Shown: positions 1-7,346 of the stretch, one piece after another
Layout: each line of letters begins with the position of its first letter
Numbering within the stretch: position 1 is the first letter of the stretch
Source of the DNA: Bacteroidales bacterium
Lineage (GTDB): Bacteria; Bacteroidota; Bacteroidia; Bacteroidales; UBA932
DNA: 7,346 nt
Assembly: GCA_024689525.1 (NCBI GenBank)
Contig: JAILDI010000125.1
Coordinates: 1 to 7,346, forward strand
Reading direction: 5' to 3'
Made by a program: the position numbers and the translations under genes
The notes under the pieces: model-generated
Seen by the model: only the letters and a program-made list of their open reading frames with translations
What the model was told of the DNA's origin: nothing
Database searches by the model: none

Positions 1-242
1 AGATTCCCCAAATCGTGATACACGGCACCCCCGCCAGTAATCCTCCGCACAAGCGCAATCCCGTGCTCCTGAAGATAGGGGAGGTTCACCTCCGCATAAG
101 GATTCTGGTTGAGCCCGATAATAACCGCCGGCGAGTTCCTCCACAGATAAAACACGGGCTCCGACGGCCCGTGCTCCAGCACGTACTCATCGAAGCCCAT
201 ATTCCAATACGGGTCCGTGCTCGTATTCAGCAGGTACTTCAC
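1..242 (-). CDS. lplA: Lipoate-protein ligase, N-terminal part (truncated by window edge)
   Basis: This is the first 80 codons of a lipoate-protein ligase of the LplA family, which activates free lipoate with ATP and attaches it to a lysine of lipoyl domains (2-oxoacid dehydrogenase E2 subunits, glycine cleavage H protein) in the cytoplasm. The translation shows the family's N-terminal NTSTDPYWNMGFDEY segment (residues 6-20), FYLWRNSPAVIIGLNQNP (31-48), matching E. coli LplA FLWRN...VIGRAQNP, and the lipoate/AMP-binding loop RRITGGGAVYHDLGN (66-80), where E. coli has RRSSGGGAVFHDLGN. The catalytic lysine region and C-terminus lie beyond the left edge. The start is a GTG at 240-242, because the homology begins right there and no ATG precedes the conserved Met15. 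It begins 5 bases after the ntpK stop codon, so it probably shares the ATPase transcript. No Shine-Dalgarno is visible. The family call is firm, but an octanoyl/lipoyl-transferase-like member of the same fold cannot be excluded from the N-terminus alone. Confidence 0.9.
   Translation of the reverse strand, partial: MKYLLNTSTDPYWNMGFDEYVLEHGPSEPVFYLWRNSPAVIIGLNQNPYAEVNLPYLQEHGIALVRRITGGGAVYHDLGN
147..173 (-). other. Hairpin followed by T-rich stretch within lplA 5' coding region
   Basis: On the minus strand CACGGGC pairs perfectly with GCCCGTG (7 bp stem, 7-base loop, 153-173) and is followed at once by TTTTAT (147-152), a shape like an intrinsic terminator. It lies about 70-95 bases inside lplA and encodes HGPSEPV followed by Phe-Tyr. 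The T-run is explained by the conserved F-Y-L-W residues, so a regulatory role is only a possibility. Confidence 0.25.
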
Positions 243-247
243 AGGGC

Positions 248-2447
<2,200 letters not shown>

Positions 2448-2451
<4 letters not shown>

Positions 2452-3053
2452 AGCTCTTCCTCCTCCTCAAGGGCGTGGCGGCTTTTCACTATCTTCTGGG
2501 AGGCCTTGGAAAGGTTTTCCTCGTCCTCCATATAGCGTTTGATCTTGCGTATTGCCTCCTTGTAGCCGGGAATCTGCACTTTCTCGTACAGGTTCACCTT
2601 CTGGGTGGTCTTCTTGCGCTGGTAGTCCAGTATGCGGGCTTTCTCCTTATATACTTCCGACTCGATCCCCAGGCGCGACAACTCTTTCAGAATCGCCACG
2701 CCGTCGGCGAACCAGGCCGGTTTGACGAAGGCGTTGAAGGGACGGATCTCGTACTTGATCTCTCCCAGGGCCGGAGTCTTCACGCCGGCCACCTTCTTGG
2801 TGTAAAGCTCCACGTCCACAATCTCGATAAGCCCGGGCTCGAACTCGTTCCACAGGGCGGCGAGATAGTCGTATCGCAGCAGGGCGGCATCCAGGTCGGC
2901 AATAAGCTGTTCGCTCTCCTCCTTGGCCTTGCGAACCTCCAGACGCAGGGCGCTCTCCTTGTTCTGTAGTGTGGGGAGGGCGCGCTGACGCATCTTGAGC
3001 TGCTTGCCAAGGTCGGTTAGCGATGTCTTATTATATTGGAACTTGATTGCCAT
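2448..3053 (-). CDS. ntpD: V-type ATPase central stalk subunit D
   Basis: This 201-residue protein is the rotor shaft that turns inside the A3B3 head and transmits torque to the K ring. It has the family plan: a basic N-terminal helix, with FQYNKTSLTDLGKQLKMR at 5-22 and LQNKESALRLEVRKAK at 29-44, then a middle segment (about 85-130) and a long C-terminal helix that pairs with the first as an antiparallel coiled coil (KVQIPGYKEAIRKIKRYMED, 158-177). It ends in an acidic EEEEEL tail. Its ATG at 3051-3053 shares one base with the subunit B stop (TAATG), and its own stop overlaps the start of ntpI by four bases, so translation of B, D and I is probably coupled. The GAG/GAA codons of the tail also form the ribosome binding site of ntpI. 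The length is normal for the family. Confidence 0.94.
2459..2464 (-). promoter_or_regulatory. Strong Shine-Dalgarno (AGGAGG) for ntpI inside the end of ntpD
   Basis: Read on the minus strand, AGGAGG lies exactly seven bases before the ntpI ATG and is preceded by another AGG, giving AGGAGGAGG at 2459-2467. It is formed by the glutamate codons that end subunit D. No comparable motif precedes the starts of A, B, D, K, lplA or the DUF2764-type gene, which instead sit in AT-rich or unremarkable sequence. It supports the chosen ntpI start. Whether ribosomes of this organism use it is an inference. Confidence 0.6.
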
Positions 3054-4366
3054 TATTTAACCCAGTATTTGTCGATGAGGGCTTGTTTGATACCGGTTTC
3101 CGCAGGGGAGAAGTACTTGGCGAAAAGTTTCCATGCGGTGTCCAGCATTTCGGTGATGGAGATGTTTACGTCGATGGCCAGGAGCTCGCGCGCATAGTCC
3201 TTGGCATATGCAAGGCAGCGGTGGTCGTAGTCAGACAGGTCGAAGCCGTTCTCCAGCTTGGTCTTCGCATTCTGCGCATCGGCATACAGACGCACGGAGG
3301 CGTTCATCACCTGGGAGTGGTCCTCACGCGTCTTCTTGTTCTGCACCAGCTGTTTCAGTCGGCTCAGCGAACGGAACGGGTCGATGATGACCTTGCCCGT
3401 GTCGGTATCGGCCTTCAGATAAAGCTGGCCTTCGGTTATATATCCGGTGTTGTCCGGGATTGCGTGCGTGATGTCACCGTCGTTAAGCGTGGTAACGGCG
3501 ATGATGGTGATGGAACCGCCGCTGGGCAGCTGCACGGCCTTCTCGTAGATCTTTGCAAGGTCGCTGTACAGCGAGCCGGGCATCGAGTCCTTGGACGGAA
3601 TCTGGTCCATACGGTTGGAAACAATCGACAGTGCATCGGCATAAAGCGTCATATCGGTGAGCAGCACCAGCACCTTCTCGTTCTTGTCCACGGCGAAGTA
3701 TTCCGCGGCTGTGAGGGCCATATCCGGCACCAGGAGGCGCTCCACAGGGGGATTCTCCGTGGTGTTGATGAAGCATATGATCTTGTCCAGCGCGCCTGCG
3801 GCCTCGAAGGAGTTCTTGAAGAACAGATAGTCGTCGTTCGACAGACCCATACCGCCGAGGATGATCTTGTCCACGTCCGCGCGAAGGGCCACATCGGCCA
3901 TAACCTGGTTGTAGGGCTGGTCCGGGTCCGCGAAGAAGGGGATCTTCTGGCCGGAGACCAGGGTGTTGTTAAGGTCGATTCCGGCGATGCCGGTAGGGAT
4001 CAGCTGCGAAGGCTGGCGCCTCTTGTACGGGTTCACCGACGGGCCGCCGATCTGGCGCACCTCGCCCTCGGTTTCCGGGCCTCCGTCGATGGGATGGCCG
4101 TAGGCGTCGAAGAAGCGGCCGCTGAGCTGGTCGCCCACCTTCAGGGTAGGGGGCTCTCCCAGGAACACCACTTCCGCATTGGAAGGAATGCCCTCCGTGC
4201 CGGAGAACACCTGCAACGTCACCACGTCGCCCTTTGTGCGCACGATCTGCGCAAGACGGCCGTGAACCAGTGCCAGTTCGTCGTTGGACACTCCGCTGGC
4301 GTGCAGCGATACGGTGGCCTTGGTGATGCCGGACAGCTTGGTATATATCTTCTGATATGCTTTCAT
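3053..4366 (-). CDS. ntpB: V-type ATPase non-catalytic subunit B
   Basis: Subunit B alternates with A in the hexameric head and supplies the arginine finger to the catalytic sites without hydrolysing ATP itself. The 437 residues hold an N-terminal beta-barrel (about 1-75; GKxxxLQVFSGTEGI region at 46-60), the nucleotide-fold domain and a C-terminal helical domain. The P-loop position is degenerate (SGQKIPFFADPDQPYN, 138-153), as expected for B. Other landmarks are IILGGMGLSNDDYLFF (168-183), VLVLLTDMTLYADAL (232-246), MPGSLYSDLAKIYEKA (262-277), DITHAIPDNTGYITEGQ (298-314) and DPFRSLSRLKQL (329-340), with Arg336 as the predicted arginine finger, followed by KKTREDH (344-350). The wording of these motifs matches the Chlamydia type. 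I chose the ATG at 4364-4366, one base after the stop of A. An in-frame TTG at 4373-4375 would add three residues overlapping A but is a weaker start, and the homology begins at KAYQKIYTK. Confidence 0.96.
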   Translation of the reverse strand: MKAYQKIYTKLSGITKATVSLHASGVSNDELALVHGRLAQIVRTKGDVVTLQVFSGTEGIPSNAEVVFLGEPPTLKVGDQLSGRFFDAYGHPIDGGPETEGEVRQIGGPSVNPYKRRQPSQLIPTGIAGIDLNNTLVSGQKIPFFADPDQPYNQVMADVALRADVDKIILGGMGLSNDDYLFFKNSFEAAGALDKIICFINTTENPPVERLLVPDMALTAAEYFAVDKNEKVLVLLTDMTLYADALSIVSNRMDQIPSKDSMPGSLYSDLAKIYEKAVQLPSGGSITIIAVTTLNDGDITHAIPDNTGYITEGQLYLKADTDTGKVIIDPFRSLSRLKQLVQNKKTREDHSQVMNASVRLYADAQNAKTKLENGFDLSDYDHRCLAYAKDYARELLAIDVNISITEMLDTAWKLFAKYFSPAETGIKQALIDKYWVK

Positions 4367-4367
4367 A

Positions 4368-6110
4368 TTATGCAATCATTTTCTTTACCGATTCATTGTA
4401 TGCGTAGAACTTCTCGCTCTTGAACTCGGAATAGTTCATCTGGCGCAGTTCGTTGATGAGCGAGCTGAAGAAGCCGCGGCATTTCTCATAGTCCTCGAAG
4501 TCGAAGTCCCTGTCGCAGATGTCCAGGACAAGGTCCAGCATGAAGCGCTGGCGCTCGATGGGGCAGAGGGAGTCCACGGGGTCGAAGCCGTCCTGCTGGA
4601 GGATCACGAAGTCGATGAGTTCGCTCTTCCAGAAGTTCACGTGGTAGCTCATCGGCACGCCGTCGTCGCCCAGAATGTTGATTTGCTCGGCGGCTTCCTT
4701 GCCGCGGCGGATGAGGTTCTTGGCGTGCATCACCTTATCGACCCATCCCTCTTCCACGGTCTTGTCCAGGAAGGCCTGGATCTCAGGATAGTCCAGATAC
4801 TTGGAGTAGGACTCCAGCGGGCCAACGGCGGGATAGCGTTTCTGGTCGGCGCGGCCCTGCTCCAGTGCATAGAAGCAGCGGGCGGCCTTCTTGGTGCTCT
4901 CCGTCACGGGTTCCTTGAGGTTACCGCCGGCAGGGGACACCGTGCCGATGAAGGTAACCGCGCCTCGCTCCCCGTTGTTCAGCACCACGGTGCCGGCGCG
5001 GGAGTAGAAGTTGGAGATGATGGCGGAAAGGTCCACCGGGAATGCATCGGCACCCGGGAGTTCCTCCATACGGTTGGACATCTCTCGCAGAGCCTGGGCC
5101 CAGCGGGAGGTGGAATCGGCCAGGAGAAGGCATTTCAGACCCATCGCCCTGTAGTACTCGCAGATGGTCATTGCGGTGTAGACAGATGCCTCGCGGGCCG
5201 CGACGGGCATATTCGAGGTATTGCAGATGATGGTGGTACGCTCCATCAGATGACGTCCTGTATGCGGATCGATGAGTTCAGGGAACTCGGTGAAGATTTC
5301 TACCACCTCGTTGGCGCGCTCGCCGCAGGCCGCCATCACGATGACGTCGGCGTCGCCCTGCTTGGCGATTGCGTGCTGCAGAACCGTCTTGCCGCAGCCG
5401 AAGGGACCGGGGATGAAGCCGGTGCCGCCTTCCGCGATGGGGTTCATCGTGTCGATGACGCGGACGCCGGTTTCCATGATGCGGTCCGGCCTGGGCTTCT
5501 CCCTGTATCCCTTGATGGCCACCTTGACGGGCCACTTCTGAGTCATGGTAACATCGACATCTTCCCCCTGGGCGTTGGTGAGAACGGCAATTACCGTGTC
5601 CACGTTGTACTGCCCGGCTTCCTTGATGCTCTTTACGGTGAAATCTCCCTTGAAGGAGAACGGCACCATAATCTTGTGGGGCAGCCAGCCTTCCTTCACT
5701 TCGCCCAGCCAGTCCGCGGCGATCACTCTGTCGCCGGGTTTTGCCAGGGGAGTGAATTCCCAGAGTTTTTCGCGGTTGATGGGGTCGGTGTATTCGCCTC
5801 GTTTGAGGAATACGTCCTCCATCGTGGTGAGGTCGTTCTGAAGGCCGTCGTACACGCTGGAAAGCAGTCCGGGGCCCAGAGTGACCTCCAGCATCCGTCC
5901 TTCGAACTCCACGCTGTCCCCGTTGCGGAGGCCGCTGGTGCTCTCGAACACCTGCACGGAGGCTATGTCGCCGCCCACCTTAATCACTTCCGCCATCATT
6001 TTCACGCCTGCAAGGTCGATGTAGCAGATTTCATTCTCTGCCACCGGGCCGTCCACCTTTACGGTTACCAGGTTGCTCACGATGCCGGTTACAATACCTT
6101 TAGTCTTCAT
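4368..6110 (-). CDS. ntpA: V-type ATPase catalytic subunit A
   Basis: This is the ATP-hydrolysing (or ATP-forming) subunit of the soluble head, 580 residues, a normal length for the family. Domain order: beta-barrel (about 1-75); the insertion that separates A from F-type beta (about 105-200, including LWEFTPLAKPGDRV at 116-129); the nucleotide-binding domain (about 205-440) and a helical C-terminal domain. The P-loop is GPFGCGKT (235-242), with Lys241 and Thr242 for phosphate and Mg2+. The general base is Glu264 in ACGERANEVVE (261-271). Walker B is CLLLADSTSRWAQALRE (327-343), with Asp332. TSNMPVAAREAS is at 298-309. The P-loop cysteine (Cys239) is like that of eukaryotic vacuolar A subunits, while archaeal, Thermus and E. 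hirae forms carry Ser or Ala there. ACGERANEVVE resembles the Chlamydia form rather than the usual GCGERGNEM. The ATG at 6108-6110 follows the upstream stop by four bases in an AT-rich stretch without a Shine-Dalgarno. Confidence 0.97.
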   Translation of the reverse strand: MKTKGIVTGIVSNLVTVKVDGPVAENEICYIDLAGVKMMAEVIKVGGDIASVQVFESTSGLRNGDSVEFEGRMLEVTLGPGLLSSVYDGLQNDLTTMEDVFLKRGEYTDPINREKLWEFTPLAKPGDRVIAADWLGEVKEGWLPHKIMVPFSFKGDFTVKSIKEAGQYNVDTVIAVLTNAQGEDVDVTMTQKWPVKVAIKGYREKPRPDRIMETGVRVIDTMNPIAEGGTGFIPGPFGCGKTVLQHAIAKQGDADVIVMAACGERANEVVEIFTEFPELIDPHTGRHLMERTTIICNTSNMPVAAREASVYTAMTICEYYRAMGLKCLLLADSTSRWAQALREMSNRMEELPGADAFPVDLSAIISNFYSRAGTVVLNNGERGAVTFIGTVSPAGGNLKEPVTESTKKAARCFYALEQGRADQKRYPAVGPLESYSKYLDYPEIQAFLDKTVEEGWVDKVMHAKNLIRRGKEAAEQINILGDDGVPMSYHVNFWKSELIDFVILQQDGFDPVDSLCPIERQRFMLDLVLDICDRDFDFEDYEKCRGFFSSLINELRQMNYSEFKSEKFYAYNESVKKMIA

Positions 6111-6114
6111 ATTA

Positions 6115-6753
6115 TTATTGTTCGTATTTTACTCCTTTGTATGTGCCTTTCACCTGCTTCACCAGTTTCTGGAACATTTCGCGTCCGGTTTCCACGTCAA
6201 GTGCGAGCCAGCGGTCCACGATGTGAAGCTTTGCTACATAGGCAAGAACTGCGGTGAGGTCGAAGTAGTGGAATGTCTCAAGGACATCCACTTTCTGCCA
6301 GGTGATGTCGTCCAGGCCCTTTTCGCGGGTGAGGAGGTCTTCCTGCTCCAGCACGAACTGCACCTTGGCGGCCTCCTCGAATTCTCCGCTGCGGAATTTC
6401 AGAAGGTCGATGTCGCCGTTATACTCCGCGCCTTCTCCGGTGATTACGTCCTGGTCGTCAGGGCGGCCCAGCCTGCGGTTGAGGTAGCGCACCTTGGCGT
6501 TGCGGAGGTTAAGGTCGAAGGCGAAGTAGCCGCGGATGAACCCGGCGCCGTGGCTGAGTGCCCGCGCGTAGAAATCCTCTCCCAGGTTCTCCTCCCTGAA
6601 TCCCTCCAGAAGGAAATCCAGCGCCGCCGCGTCCTTCTCTCCCAGTTCCCCGCGGATTTCATCTATCACAGCCTGAAAGTCCTTTCCGTGCGCATAGTTG
6701 TAATCCGCCGTCAGGAACGGCAGTGACGATATTATGTATTCGAAATTACTCAT
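6115..6753 (-). CDS. DUF2764-type V-ATPase operon protein, function unknown
   Basis: This 212-residue soluble protein has no signal peptide or membrane segment. It matches, from my memory of this operon type, the uncharacterised protein (DUF2764 family) that sits between E and A in Bacteroidetes; Chlamydia and Borrelia also have an unnamed gene at this place. Visible features are an N-terminal FEYIISSLPFL (4-14), a predicted helical region with a conserved-looking GFIRGYFAFDLNLRNAKVRY (71-90) and a basic RRLGR (93-97), then acidic helices, and a C-terminal FDLTAVLAYVAKLHIVDRW (164-182). The FDLNLRN...R and LTAVLAYVAKLHIVDRW segments faintly recall the repeated motif of V-ATPase subunit C (AC39/d), which links shaft and ring, but this is a weak impression and the protein is much shorter than typical C (over 300 residues). 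It starts with ATGA overlapping the E stop and ends four bases before A, so it is almost certainly made with the enzyme. Role as subunit or assembly factor: inference. Confidence 0.85.
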   Translation of the reverse strand: MSNFEYIISSLPFLTADYNYAHGKDFQAVIDEIRGELGEKDAAALDFLLEGFREENLGEDFYARALSHGAGFIRGYFAFDLNLRNAKVRYLNRRLGRPDDQDVITGEGAEYNGDIDLLKFRSGEFEEAAKVQFVLEQEDLLTREKGLDDITWQKVDVLETFHYFDLTAVLAYVAKLHIVDRWLALDVETGREMFQKLVKQVKGTYKGVKYEQ

Positions 6754-7346
6754 CCGAAGAGCAGCTTCTTGGTGGCGGGGCGGAGGTACGAGCCAATCAG
6801 TTCGGCGAAGGTTTCGTCGGAGAAGCTGATGAAATAGCCGCCGTCTTTAGGGCCGATGGTAAAGCCGCCGCCGAGCTTCTTGGAGAAGTCCAGCGTGACG
6901 CCTTTGCCCAGGGATTTGGCAAGGGCGTCGGAGACGTAGGCGTCCAGTTTGCCCTTGAGGGCTTCCGGGAGGATGATGTTAAGGTCGCCGTCCACACCCG
7001 GGGCGAATCTCGCCGCAACTGCGCCGATGAGTTCCTTCACATAGCCTTCGTCTGCCAGGGCGGCCTTTGCGGGAGCGTCCACTGCCTTGGCTACGACAAG
7101 GTTCTCGATTGCCGTCCTGGTTTCCTGGATTGTCTGGGTTGCGGCCATTTTCACGTCGCCCTCAACTTTGGTGCGGTAGTCTTCCGCTTCCTTGCGGGCC
7201 TTGGCCACGATTGCATCGGCCTCCGCGCGGGCAGACTTCACAATGGCGTCCGCTTGTTCACGGGCGTTGAGAAGTATCCTGTCGCCCTCCGTTTTGCCCT
7301 TTGCAAGGCCTTCCTCGTACAGTTTCTGAGTGAGTTCCTGGAGTTT
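6750..7346 (-). CDS. ntpE: V-type ATPase peripheral stalk subunit E (start outside window)
   Basis: Subunit E is part of the peripheral stalk that holds the head still against the rotating shaft. The open frame runs unbroken to the right edge; 198 codons are visible, from KLQELTQKLYEEGLAKGKT to the end. Since family members start just before this segment and are about 195-205 residues long, only a few N-terminal residues should be missing. A GTG at 7239-7241 lies in this frame, but it is internal (an ordinary Val), because clear E-type coiled coil precedes it. Residues 1-90 of the visible part are a long Ala/Lys/Glu-rich helix (AREQADAIV, ARAEADAIVAKARKEAED). The compact C-terminal domain (about 95-198) contains TLDFSKKLGGGFTIGPKDGG (151-170) and ends in YLRPATKKLLFG, typical of E. 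The stop codon overlaps the next gene's ATG by four bases. Its partner G/H is not in the window. Confidence 0.92.
   Translation of the reverse strand, partial: KLQELTQKLYEEGLAKGKTEGDRILLNAREQADAIVKSARAEADAIVAKARKEAEDYRTKVEGDVKMAATQTIQETRTAIENLVVAKAVDAPAKAALADEGYVKELIGAVAARFAPGVDGDLNIILPEALKGKLDAYVSDALAKSLGKGVTLDFSKKLGGGFTIGPKDGGYFISFSDETFAELIGSYLRPATKKLLFG

Noticed and set aside
3047..4423. Plus-strand open frame of 458 codons opposite subunit B
   Set aside because: It runs exactly antisense to ntpB, whose translation matches a known family throughout. The His/Val/Leu/Gly-rich translation shows no recognisable domain, as expected for a shadow in GC-rich coding DNA.
4641..6257. Plus-strand open frame of 538 codons opposite subunit A and the DUF2764-type gene
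   Set aside because: It spans two genes on the other strand and has no family motifs. Absence of stops follows from the codon use of the real minus-strand genes.
7239..7241. GTG as the start of subunit E
   Set aside because: The frame stays open for 35 more codons to the window edge and encodes typical E coiled-coil sequence (KLQELTQKLYEEGLAKGKT), so this GTG is an internal Val.

Overview
The window holds one tightly packed gene cluster, all on the minus strand, so it is read from the right-hand end of the window to the left. It encodes a V-type (A/V-type) ATPase in the order E - small companion protein (DUF2764-type) - A - B - D - I - K, followed within 5 bases by the 5' part of a lipoate-protein ligase gene. 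This order, the unusual ACGERANEVVE motif in subunit A and the DPFxSLSRLKQL motif in subunit B are those of the V-type ATPases of Bacteroidetes, Chlamydiae and Spirochaetes. AT-rich start regions without Shine-Dalgarno sequences in a GC-rich genome point to Bacteroidetes (Bacteroidales). I cannot name the species from the sequence.

Layout, in transcription order: subunit E (6750-7346, start lies outside the window), DUF2764-type protein (6115-6753), catalytic subunit A (4368-6110), non-catalytic subunit B (3053-4366), rotor stalk subunit D (2448-3053), membrane stator subunit I (691-2451), proteolipid rotor-ring subunit K (248-676), lipoate-protein ligase N-terminus (1-242, runs off the left edge). 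Neighbouring genes overlap by 1-4 bases or are 1-14 bases apart, so no internal promoter or terminator is evident and translational coupling is likely. There is no gene-free stretch over 14 bases. The plus strand carries several long open frames, but all are antisense shadows of these genes.

How it works together: A and B form the ATP-driven head, D is the central shaft, E is a peripheral stalk, I carries the stator arginine and ion half-channels, and K forms the ion-carrying ring. K keeps all the residues that bind sodium in the Enterococcus hirae NtpK ring, which suggests a Na+-coupled machine. No subunit C, F or G/H is visible. The DUF2764-type protein, locked between E and A, is the best candidate for filling one of those roles.

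Most notable points: the full Na+ ligand set in K; a eukaryote-like cysteine in the P-loop of A paired with a second C-terminal cysteine at nearly the eukaryotic spacing; the uncharacterised DUF2764-type subunit; a strong Shine-Dalgarno encoded by the poly-glutamate tail of D; and a GTG-started lipoate ligase at the tail of the operon. I saw no mobile element, CRISPR array, RNA gene or clearly novel system.
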